From Lampris incognitus (lineage: Eukaryota; Chordata; Actinopteri; Lampriformes; Lampridae): a stretch of 64,000 nucleotides of DNA. The DNA is taken from assembly GCF_029633865.1 (NCBI RefSeq), contig NC_079231.1, forward strand, positions 29,043,216 through 29,107,215. Direction: 5' to 3'. The translations under genes were made by a program, and so were the position numbers. Below are positions 31,701 through 41,500 of this stretch, piece by piece. The notes beneath the pieces are model-generated. The model did not search any database. It saw nothing but the letters and a program-made list of their open reading frames with translations, and was not told the DNA's origin. How positions within the stretch are numbered: the stretch's first letter is position 1; the number at the start of each line of letters is the position of its first letter.

Positions 31701-32171
31701 ATCTTCAAAAGGCGTATCAGATGGCTACGGAAGCCTCCAACAAAACACACCTGCGCAACAAAAAGGCAAACGACAAGAGAGTGAGATGTCAGAAAATAGA
31801 GCCTGGTGACAGAGTGCTACTCAAAAACCTTGGCCTCACAGGGAAACACAAGCTGGCAAATCGATGGTGTGAGACTCCTTATGTAGTCACAGAGAAGATG
31901 CCGAACCTGCCAGTCTTCAAAGTGAAACCCGAGAGCGGGGAGGGAAGAGTCAAAATTCTACACCGAGATAATCTCCTGCCTATTGGAGAGCTGGTGCGGA
32001 TGCCAGTGGCGGACAAAGCTGACCCTGTGCCGTCAAGGCCAAGAACTCGAACAGCCTGTCAGAACAAGAAAAAGAGAGTGACAACTTACTGCCAAGTACC
32101 ACAAGAATCCGATCCCTCCTCTGATTCATCTGATCTGGAGTACAACTACTCCCAAAGGCCATCATACCGAG
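28731..32171 (+). pseudogene. Element A RT-RNase H-integrase, multiply broken
   Basis: Pieces in successive frames: 28731-29636 (RT start, VRMCIDYRALN), 29638-30048 (MRSGYYQIAM, MPQGITGAPATFQ, VYLDDLIIF catalytic box), 30066-30734 (RNase H with LHVDASLAGLGAVL and QLEFLSLKWAI), 30695-31588 and 31595 onward (integrase). In the integrase the zinc domain reads CGAYILRK, so one Cys is lost. After LPKSKLIKEL the segment with the second catalytic Asp is missing, while the first Asp (CIDFLS) and the Glu (AQPERFNR) remain. A TAA near 31587 replaces a Tyr codon. The final frame runs through the 3' LTR remnant to 32227. Confidence 0.8.
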
Positions 32172-32220
32172 CAGTATTCATTAGAAGAACTCAGGCCCCG
32201 CACACATGGGAGGGGTTACA
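32172..32220 (+). repeat. Element A 3' LTR remnant, 49 bp
   Basis: Matches 26701-26749 with two differences; all upstream LTR sequence is absent. It ends exactly at the CTTG duplication. Confidence 0.75.
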
Positions 32221-32335
32221 CTTGTAAAAGGATGATGTCTGCCCCCCTCTTACGAACCACCTCCATCAGTGCAATATGTTTGCTATGGTGATTCAGACCA
32301 TTGGCATTAAGGCTAATAAACGTTAGAATCGCCAT
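32221..32335 (-). pseudogene. L1 ORF2 start (endonuclease N-terminus)
   Basis: The ATG at 32335 opens a frame with FISLNANGLNHHSKHIALME and RGADIILLQ, the beginning of the L1 AP-endonuclease. It is cut at 32221 by insertion A and continues at 15177. Confidence 0.85.
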
Positions 32336-32572
32336 GGGCTGAGAGTGTAAAAACGGCTGACTAGACAGACCACTGACCTGGCATTCGTCCGAGTGAAAGA
32401 TACATCAATGAAAACAGTAACAAACAAAAAACCCCACCTAAACCCACCCACATAACATTAACCCCATTGCACACACAGGCATAGAGATGTTCCTGCATTT
32501 CTCTAGGCTGTGACTGGTATGCAAAGCAATGCTTCTATCCAGCAAATTCGACCAGAATTATATTCAAGAAAC

Positions 32573-33238
32573 AACATGAAAGATAAGCAGTATATGAAGA
32601 TAATTAGGCCACTACAAACAGTAGCCCAGAAACAACCATCGACGATAACATTAGAAGTAGTCCTACAGCCAGAGGAAGTGCGACCAATATTGAATTATAG
32701 CCTAATGGCTAGGCCTGAGTCGGGAGGGGAGAAAAAAAACACATACTGTATTATGAAATAAAAAATAATAATTGCAAAAAGCCTCACCTCCCCACACTAT
32801 AAAAACAACATAAAAGATAAGCCTAAACAGTATATGTAGATAATTAGGCCACAACGAAAAGTAGCCCAAAAACAATCGACCTTAAAAGTAAAACCATAGG
32901 CTATAGGCCTAGAGCCCAGGCGGAGGCGGAGAAAAGTGTAGGCCTATTACGAAAATATTGATAGGCCTAGGCCAATAAGCCACTAACCTAACCTTACTCG
33001 GTAATGAGGGATTGGCCTATCACACAAACCACACTTCCATGGTAGGGCACAGGAAATAATAACATTCAGAAGTAGGCCTACAGCCAGAGGGAGTGCGACC
33101 AATATTGAATTATAGCCTAATATATGGCTGAGTCGGGAGGGGGAAAACAAAAACACATAAGCCTACTCAACAAAATTAGCTTAATGATAAATGTATTATG
33201 AAATGAATTACAGAAAGCCTCACCTCCCTACACCTTAG
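32573..33238. repeat. Partial tandem duplications in the L1 inter-ORF spacer
   Basis: Three related blocks start AACATGAAAGATAAG (32573), AACATAAAAGATAAG (32804) and AACATTCAGAAGTAGG (33061). The first and third share AGTGCGACCAATATTGAATT, GAGTCGGGAGGGG and GCCTCACCTCCC in the same order. No coding frame is conserved. Confidence 0.6.
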
Positions 33239-33278
33239 GCTAGATAAATAAACAGCCAGGTAGGCTATAATAGTACGT

Positions 33279-33454
33279 TGTGGCAGGATGAGGAAAAAAC
33301 ACAGGAGACGAATGCGAGTTTGCTGTTTATTCCTCAGCTCCAAAACCAAAACTAAAGCAGGAACAACCCTGCACCAGCAAGCCCGGCAACGTAAACCACG
33401 CCCCCAGCTCACAGTCCTGCTGGGTGAGAGGCATAGCCCCTAGTGTCCGCCACA
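33279..33454 (-). repeat. Element D 3' LTR
   Basis: 176 bp, TG...CA. A G-run polypurine tract on the minus strand (33458-33470) lies beside it. Confidence 0.9.
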
Positions 33455-33501
33455 CAGCCCCCCCCCCCCCGAACACCCAGAAGGGACTCCTGGATAGAAA
33501 A

Positions 33502-36500
33502 TTAGTGTCTCACTGGAGGCTTAAGCAGCCTGCCATAACGGCTGCGCCGTCCCTCAGCCGGAACAGTAGGTGAAACACTGTCCAAAGTCAGCTGAGAAGC
33601 AGAACGCTGAACCCGTGAAGACACTGCCGGGGTCCTGGAAGGAGGACGACCCCGACGGGGAACCTGGGCCGGAAACACAACTTCGCCTGCCACCCTGTGC
33701 GCCGGTTTAAGCCTATCAAGCGTGACACGCTCCCTACGCCCACCCATATCCAGCACAAAATCCTTAGGACCCGTCTCAAGAACCCGAAATGGGCCATCGT
33801 ATGGGGGTTGGAGGGGCGAGCGGTGAGCATCATGCCGTACAAAAACAAAGCGAGCCGACATGAGCTCCGCAGGCACGAACGACCGCGGAAAACAATGGTG
33901 AACGAGGCCTGGAACACGAGTGCTGTCGGACAAAAAAGGATAAAAGGCCGGACGGGGTCGAGGAGCGGAACTCCCAGGCAAAAATTCCCCAGGGACGCGG
34001 AGCGGCTGACCGAGCACCAGCTCAGCGGGCAAAGCGTCGAGGTCCTCCTTAGGAGCCGAACGCAACCCGAGCATAACCCAAGGTAAACGATCCACCCAGT
34101 TACCATCCGAGAGCGCAGCACGCAGCGCTGCCTTGAGCGACCGGTGAAAACGTTCACACAAGCCGTTAGCCTGAGGGTGGTACGCGGTAGTGCGGTGTAC
34201 CTGCACACCCAAGGATCGCGCAAGCGCCGACCAGAGCTCTGACACGAACTGGGGGCCCCTGTCTGAGGTGATATCTGACGGAGCGCCGAAACGGACGACC
34301 CAGGAGGAAAGAAAAGCGCGTGCAACATCCAAGGATGTTGTGGAGGATAGAGGGACAGCCTCTGGCCACCTGGTGGTCCGATCCACCATTGTGAGCAGGT
34401 GCGTAAAACCCTGCAAAGAAGGTAGAGGGCCCACCAGGTCCACATGCACGTGGTCGAAACGTCTGGCCGGGATCGGAAACGGTTCGAGGGGCGACTTAGT
34501 GTGCTGGTGGACCTTAGCGCGCTGGCACGCTACACATGCAGCGGCCCACCCCTTTACGTCCTTGCGGAGGCCAGGCCAGACGAACTTGGAACCGACCAAC
34601 TTCACCGACGCCCGAACTCCAGGGTGCGAGAGGGAGTGAATCGAATCGAAACCTCGACGGCGCCAGGCCAATGGAACAACGGGGCGGGGACGGCCGGTGG
34701 AGACATCGCAGAGGAGGGCAGGACTGCCTTCCTGCATCACAGCGTCCTCCAGCTTGAGGCCGGTACGCGTTTACCTAAGGGCAAGGACGTCCGGGTCGCT
34801 GGGCTGGTCGGCAGCCATAGCGGAGAAATCCACACCGAGGTGCACAGGACACACAAGCACACGCGACAGACAATCAGCAACAGGGTTGGACTTCTCGGCC
34901 ACATGCTGAATGTCCGTTGTGAACTCGGAGATTGCCGCTAGGTGGCGCTGCTGACGAGCAGACCACGGCTCAGTCACCTTGGACATGGCGAAAGTCAGCG
35001 GTTTATGATCCACATAAGCCGTGAATGGGCGACCCTCCAGCAGGAAGCGGAAATGCCGGGTTTCAAGGTGCAGTGCCAGCAACTCCCCGTCAAAAACGCT
35101 GTACTTGCGCTCGCTATCTCGCAGTTTGCGGCTAAAAAATGCGAGTGGCTGCCACGCATTCGCCACACGCTGTTCAACCACAGCCCCCACGGCTATGTCA
35201 GACGCATCGGTCGTTAAAGCTATGGACGCCGTGGGTGTGGGATGGGCGAGGAGGGCAGCGTTAGCCAGGGCGCACTTAACTCCGTCAAAGGCCTGGACCC
35301 GTTCGGGAGTCCAGTCGACAGGGTCGTTAGCCTTCTTAAGCCGCAGGGCTTCGTAAAGTGGCTGAAGGAGGTGGGCAGCGCGAGGGAGGAAACGGTTATA
35401 GAAATTCACCATGCCCAAGAATTCCTGCAATGCCTTAACAGAGACCGGGCGGGGAAATTCCGCCACCGCTTGCACCTAAGAAGGCAACGGGACCGCGCCT
35501 TGCGGCGAAATGCGGTGACCCAAGAAGTCAATCACCGGCAGTCCAAACTGACACTTGCCCGGGTGACTATCAGGCCGTGTTCGTCCAAACGACGGAGAAC
35601 CTGTTTCAGGTGCGCCAGGTGCTCTTCAGCTGACGGACTGGCTACTAATATGTCGTCGAGATAAACGAACACGAAATCAAGGTCACGCAACACCGAGTCC
35701 ATCAGCCTCTGAAAGGTTTGCGCAGCCCCCTTCAAGCCAAAAGGCATGCGCATGAACTCAAAAAGCCCAGATGAGGTGATCACTGCTTTCTTGGGCACGT
35801 TCTCTGCGCGCACGGGAACCTGATGATAGCCGCGCACAAGGTCCACCTTAGAGAAGATAGTGGTACCTGCCAGGCGTATGGAAAAGTCCTGTATGTGTGG
35901 GATGGGATAGCGGTCATTGGCGGTGACGTTGTTCAGGCGACGAAAGTCGCCGCAAGGCCGCCACGACCCATCCGCCTTGGGCACCATGTGAAGCGGCGAG
36001 GCCCACGGGCTGTTGGAACGCCTCACTATACCCAGACGCTCCATGATGGCGAACTCCTCCTTAGCTATAGCCAATTTTACCGCGTCGAGGCGCCGCGCGC
36101 GCGCAAAAACTGGCGGCCCCAGAGTGCGAATGAAATGTTCTACCCCGTGTTTAGTAACCGCAGCGGAAAAGGCAGGCGTAGTCACCGATGGAAAATCCGC
36201 CAGCAAACGCTGAAAAACATCCCCTAATGCTAAAAAGTTAGCGTGTGTTAACGGCTCCCCCTGTCTCGCACGGAACACTGGCGAAAGACACAGCATCAAT
36301 TAAACGGCGGTTTGCAACATCAACCAGCAGACCATTAGCACACAGAAAATCCGCGCCGATGATAGGAACAGTAATGGCGGCCACTACAAAGTCCCATTCG
36401 AAATGGCGCCCGTGGAAACAAACAGTCACCAACCTTGTGCCAAACGTCGCAATGGACGAACCGTTAGCTGCACTTAACTGTGGGCCGCCGCCTTCGGTCG

Positions 36501-36618
36501 ACCTGTCTGTCTTAGCAGGAGGGAGTAGGCTCTTTTGCGAGCCTGAGTCCACCAGAAACCGTCTTCCTGACATCGTGTCCTTAATGAAGAGTAGCTCACT
36601 ACGTCCGCCAGCGCCCAC
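33502..36618 (-). pseudogene. Element D pol (protease, RT, RNase H, integrase)
   Basis: Protease (36618-36238) has FLVDSGSQKSLLP with the DSG triad. RT continues in a second frame (36299-35532): WRPCGDFRRLN, KVDLVRGYHQV, FGLKGAAQTFQ and the VYLDDILVAS box. The frame returns near 35570 and meets a TAG near 35476. RNase H (35475-34771) has TTDASDIAVGAV and DGELLALHL. A stop near 34771 precedes integrase (34740-33502), with the zinc domain (H...H...CVACQRAK) and a DDE core (D in VDLVGPLP, D in SDRGPQFVS, E in NGLCERFHR). Fixing two indels and two stops would be needed for one frame. No chromodomain is evident. Confidence 0.8.
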
Positions 36619-36623
36619 AGCTG

Positions 36624-37382
36624 CTACTGAGCGCTGGCCCTGGAGTTTCCCGCCGCCTCAAACGTGCACGGAGGGACGCAGCGCCTCGCCTTGCCGCCGA
36701 ACCGCTGGTGGAAGAAACAGAGGCCGCTCCCGCGCCGTCTCCGGGCAATTACTCCAGCCACCAGCGCCGGGTCCGCGTCCTCCGACGCCGGCTGCAGAGG
36801 CTCAGATGCCACACTCTGCACAGAGAACCGTCTGGTAGCCAGCAGCACCCAATCGGCCTCCTCAGCCAAACCTTGGCGGTCACCAGCGGCCAGACACGGG
36901 GAGTTAGCCAAAGCCGCGCGCACAGGAGACGGGAGCTGGCGCAGGAAGATATGCGGGAAAAGGAACCCACCTTCGTCCGAGCCTAGCAGCGACAGCATAT
37001 TGTCCATGAGATCCACAGCCGTCCCGTCGCCCAAACCGGATAGGGAAAGGATTCTATCTGCTGTCTCCACGGCAGATAGACTGTACCTCCGGAGCAGAAG
37101 ATGTTTGAGGGCGACGTATTTACCGTGTTGCGGAGGGGCGCGCAACAGCTGCATGGCCCGGCGTGTGGACTGCTTGTCCAGTGCAGCGACGACCAAATAG
37201 TATCTGGAGTCGTCCGCGGAGATTCCACGCAGGTGGAACAGCGCCTCGACATGCTGGAACCACGAGGCCGGGTCGCTCTGCCAGAACTCTGGGAGTTTCA
37301 CAGCCGCGGCGAGAACGGCCGGCTGTGAGAGTTGGGGCGGCGTGGCCGAAGTGGATTCACACTCCTCTTCTGCTCCAAACAT
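36624..37382 (-). CDS. Element D Gag with CHCC-type knuckle
   Basis: The ATG at 37382 starts MFGAEEE; the frame is intact for 252 codons. A capsid-like region (KLPEFWQSDPASWFQHVEA, RRAMQLL, LLRRYSLS) is typical of metazoan Gypsy Gags. Near the C-terminus the sequence LCFFHQRFGGKARRCVPPC gives a C-x3-H...C-x3-C pattern instead of CCHC, the signature described for CsRn1-type elements. Confidence 0.8.
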   Translation of the reverse strand: MFGAEEECESTSATPPQLSQPAVLAAAVKLPEFWQSDPASWFQHVEALFHLRGISADDSRYYLVVAALDKQSTRRAMQLLRAPPQHGKYVALKHLLLRRYSLSAVETADRILSLSGLGDGTAVDLMDNMLSLLGSDEGGFLFPHIFLRQLPSPVRAALANSPCLAAGDRQGLAEEADWVLLATRRFSVQSVASEPLQPASEDADPALVAGVIARRRRGSGLCFFHQRFGGKARRCVPPCTFEAAGNSRASAQ

Positions 37383-37390
37383 GTTCAATT

Positions 37391-37402
37391 CGGGGTCACC
37401 AG
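37391..37402 (-). promoter_or_regulatory. Element D primer binding site, tRNA-Trp
   Basis: On the minus strand TGGTGACCCCGA follows the 5' LTR after one base. It complements the 3' end of tRNA-Trp (TCGGGGTCACCA), the primer reported for CsRn1-clade elements. Confidence 0.75.
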
Positions 37403-37578
37403 TGTGGCAGGATGAGGAAAAAACACAGGAGACGAAGGCGAGTTTGCTGTTTATTCCTCAGCTCCAAAACCAAAACTAAAGCAGGAACAACCCTGCACCA
37501 GCAAGCCCGGGAACGTAAACCACGCCCCCAGCTCACAGTCCTGCTGGGTGAGAGGCATAGTCCCTAGTGTCCGCCACA
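37403..37578 (-). repeat. Element D 5' LTR
   Basis: 176 bp partner of 33279-33454. Confidence 0.9.
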
Positions 37579-37689
37579 ACGTATAATATATATTATTAAA
37601 CTGGCAACTTCTTCAGGTCATTGAAGACGGCCTTAAAATGGCGCATAAATCTTATCCAAACTGGCGTCCAATAATGTAGGCTAGGCCTA

Positions 37690-38562
37690 TGTAGCCCGTG
37701 GAATTAGATACCACACAGGACACAATTACTTCCGGGGTTCTTGTAGCTTTAATTTTATTGTTTGAACCTTCGAATGCAGATCGTTTTATCGAGTGCATAC
37801 ATTCCCGTGTCTTTCGAGCAAACAGCTCATAAATGTTCACAGATGTGGCAAGTTTAACAGAAAAGATTTTAAAAAGGGAAATAATAAATACAAAATACGG
37901 TGCAAAATACGGCAGTGGACTATGTACGTTAAACAGGGTTTAACAAAGACATGTGGAACTTCCTGAAGATCGCGCATCTTCTCACTCTGTCAGTTACCTT
38001 TAAACAGAATTAAAATGCATATAAAACCTTTACATCCCAAATACAATGGCATGGTGTGGCTTTATTCACGCCAACATTACCTTGTCATGCCTGCAATGGC
38101 GAACAGCGGTCGACGGCTCGCGCCCAAAATCACCGAACATCAACTCCAGTAGCGTCTAAATCAAACCATCTTGTCAAATTACCGACATACAATATTGTTT
38201 GGAATAATGTTACAGGTATATTTCACAAGATATTTACCCTTACTTACTACGGAGTCAGAGCCTCGTCACACCGCAATCTTCAGGCGCTCCACACAAGAAA
38301 AAAAGAAAGAATACCCAAGATGCACTTGGATAATTTGCACGGAGTTACAATAAAAGTCCGCCACTGCCACTTACTGGTCAAAACATGCAATGACAACCAA
38401 AACTATAAAAATACACTCACAATCTGCCTCACAATTTAAATACATCAAATGACATTTTACATGGCTTGACAGTGTAACAATTACATATATTAACAGTTAA
38501 ACTATACTAAATTTAAGTGGAAAATCATTTAACATATTTAACAGATTTACCACCCGGCTACA
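37690..38562 (-). repeat. Element E 3' LTR
   Basis: 873 bp, TGTAGCCC...GGCTACA, which gives 7-base inverted termini (TGTAGCC/GGCTACA). A GCAGGGGAGTA purine tract on the minus strand adjoins it at 38563-38573. Confidence 0.92.
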
Positions 38563-38597
38563 TACTCCCCTGCAAATATAGTCAACGTCCTCGGTGA

Positions 38598-41500
38598 CTA
38601 CGAAACATGAACTGACTCAAATACTCCCTGCAAGGCCTTTTCAAAGAGAGCAGCACCCAGGCTTGTCAAAACCTTAGAGACCATGTCTGTGCTGACTGAG
38701 ACTGCATTACAGGCTGACTTTGGCAGATGAAATGGGTTTGAATGAGATCCAGCCATTTCCCGCTTGCTTTTCCTAATGGCAGGTTTAGGTGCATAGGTTC
38801 TACGTCCTGCTCCACCAGCATCCTCTGTTGGTGCGGGCCTGTCCCTGTTTTCAATAATGGGCAAGTCACTGTCGCTAACGTTTGGATGCACATCATTAAC
38901 ACATTCTGTTTCTGTGCCACAATTTCTCATATCTGAATAACCTTCCTCAGGTCCTTCACCGTCACTCTCATCTGTGGGTGCTGTCACGGGTAAACTAACA
39001 CTTTCGGCTGCAAGAGGCAGGTTAGGTACTTGCACAAGCCTGCGAGGAATGACTTCATCAACAATAACAAAATCAGCCTCAGGTGACTCAGGCTCATCCT
39101 CAGCTACAGGCTGTGTAGTGGTCTGTAACCTAGTTCTAGTTCTTGGTTTGGGAACTGGTTTCACACAAGGTCGCAACTCTGACCTATGAACTCTTTTAAT
39201 GGGACCTCCCTCAAAAGGTTCAACAGTGTGTGTGGTACCCTGGATGTCAACTACCTTGTAGACTGTTGAGGTCCATGTGTCCTGAATCTTATGTCTACCT
39301 GGGGGTCTGTGACGTAGGAAAACCAACTGACCAATGTCCACAGGAGGACAATACACCTTCTCATTTTGCAGTGAGATCCTCTCAGCTGCCTTCTGCTCTG
39401 AGTACTCTCTGGCTCTCTCATGTGCCTGTCGGAGTCTCTCCTGATGAACAGACAACCAATCCTGTTTCCTGTCTGACACACACTCACGCCCTAATAAAGC
39501 ATCTACTGGGAGATGTGGCTGTACCCCGAAAAGCAAATAATAAGGCGAGTACCCTGTGGTGGAATGAGGAGTGACATTATAGGCATATACTACTTCAGAC
39601 AGATGCTCTGGCCAACGCTTTTTTTTCTCTGGTGGGAGTGTCCTTAACAAGTCATGGAGTGTGCGATTGTATCTTTCACACTGACCGTTTCCCTGTGGCC
39701 TGTAGGGAGTTGTCCATGTCTTTTTAACCCCATAGAGTTTGCACAGCTCTGCTATAATTTCACTCTCGAAATTTCGACCTTGGTCTGAGTGCAGTCTCTC
39801 TGGGACCCCATATTTCATGAACCACTCCCTGAGCAAAACTTTAGCTGTAGTGTCAGCCTTCTGGTCTTTGGTAGCATACGCTTGTGTGAACTTTGTAAAC
39901 ACATCGGTCACAACAAGGACATTTTCACGGCCATCTGAAGCTGCCTCCAACACTGTAAAATCAACAGCCACCACTTCTAGAGGTCGGGAGGCCAGGAATG
40001 CCTGAACTGGAGCATGGATTTTTGGCTGAGGCATCTTGGTCAAAATGCACCGCTCGCAGTTTTTAACCCAGCTTTCCACATCCTCGCATAGCCCTACCCA
40101 AAAACACCTCCCTCTTAGCAAGTTTACAGTGCACTCTATGCCCTGATGTCCCATGTTGTTATGTACATTTTCTAGAACTTGGTCCCTCAAACAACTAGGC
40201 ACGAGTAACTGCCACACTTCTCCATGACGTGGGTCTGTGATAACCCTGTACAACAACCCTTCTCGTTGTTGTATGCATCTCCATTGTTTCAACAATCTTT
40301 TCACTTGACTAGACAGAGCTGCTCTCTCTCTGGGACATGGCCTCCTCCCCCGATCCCAAAATGCCCTAAACTCTTTTAGGGTGGGGTCACCGGCCTGAAA
40401 ACCTACCAGCTCCTCTCTGGTATAACCTGGCAGTGTGGGGGTGTTGCCCTGTTTAGTACCTGTCTCACCAGACCTCGACTCCCCAGCACGGATCGGTCTC
40501 ACTTTGTAACACTGCAGACCTCTAGAGACAAGACCAGGATCCAGAACTGTTCCTCGCTCAATCAGGTTACACACAGTGATACAGTCGTCAAAATCCGAGT
40601 CAGGGTCTGTTTCAGGCTCCCCTGCAAACTCCTGCCTAGAGAGAGCATCTGCGGCGGCATTACTGCAACCAGGACGGTACTTAACCTCGAAATCAAAAAC
40701 AGACAGTTGCGCTACCCACCTCTGCTCTATAGCACCTAACTTGGCTGTCTTGAGGTGGCAGAGGGGATTGTTATCAGTCAGGACAACAAACTTTGAACCA
40801 AGCAAGTAACCCCTGAATTTTTCAGCAACTGCCCATTTTAAGGCAAGCAACTCCAACTTCATGCTACTATAATTTCGGTCATTCTTCTCAGCCTGGCGTA
40901 GTCTGCGGCTAGCATATGCTAGGACACGTCTGGTGTCACCTTGCTGCTGACACAATACAGCGCCTAATCCATGCTGACTAGCATCTGTCTCAACTACAAA
41001 TGGTTGTGTGAAATCGGCAAAACCCAAAATGGGAGCAGAGGTAAGTTTTTCCTTTAACTGCTCAAAGGAAGAGTCACACTCTGGTGTCCACATATTACAA
41101 AACTGGTGACCTACTTTCCCTGTTTTTTTCACACCTGAACATTTGTTGACTAGGTCATGCAGTGGCCCGGCAATCTGTGAGAAGCCTCGAATGAATCTCC
41201 TGTAGTAACTACAGAAACCCAAGAACGACTGCAGCTCTTTGGCAGTGGTTGGGACCTTCCAGTTCTTAACAGCAGAGACCTTGGAGGGGTCAGTTCCTAT
41301 ACCTTCTGCTGACACCTGATGACCCAAAAACTTTACTGACTGTTGTAGAAACGCACACTTCTGCAACTTCACCTTAAGGCCCGTATCTGCCAGTCTCTTA
41401 AACACAGTCTCAAGTCTCTCCAAATGCTGCTCAAATGTCTCTGAAAAAACCAAGATGTCATCTAGGTAGACCAGGAGTATCTGAAAAATGAGATCATTCA

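Larger units (their letters stand above)
15182..32220 (+). mobile_element. Gypsy element A with PNMA-like Gag (contains nested B and C)
   Basis: The 5' LTR starts TGTAGCCC at 15182, right after CTTG (15178-15181). The element ends GGGGTTACA at 32220, followed by CTTG (32221-32224), so the original 4-bp duplication survives. The 5' LTR is interrupted by element B at 16344-26253 and totals about 1.66 kb. The coding order is gag, protease, RT, RNase H, integrase. The 3' LTR is almost entirely deleted; only about 49 bp (32172-32220) matches the end of the 5' LTR (26701-26749). Multiple frameshifts and an integrase deletion show that it is inactive. Confidence 0.8.
33279..37578 (-). mobile_element. 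CsRn1-type Gypsy element D
   Basis: LTRs of 176 bp at 33279-33454 and 37403-37578 differ at three positions by eye. The duplication ACGT is at 33275-33278 and 37579-37582. A tRNA-Trp primer site, a Gag with an unusual CHCC knuckle, and the order protease-RT-RNase H-integrase fit the CsRn1 clade. Pol has two frameshifts and two stops, so it is inactive, although the LTRs suggest a fairly recent insertion. Confidence 0.85.

Noticed and set aside
33588-34445. 285-codon second frame in the element D integrase
   Set aside because: Overlaps the integrase frame with conserved DDE motifs on the same strand; its own composition is Ser/Leu/Arg-rich without a domain.
38598-39200. Envelope gene in element E
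   Set aside because: The acidic, Pro-rich tail belongs to the pol frame; no signal peptide, membrane segment or separate ORF is present between pol and the 3' LTR.
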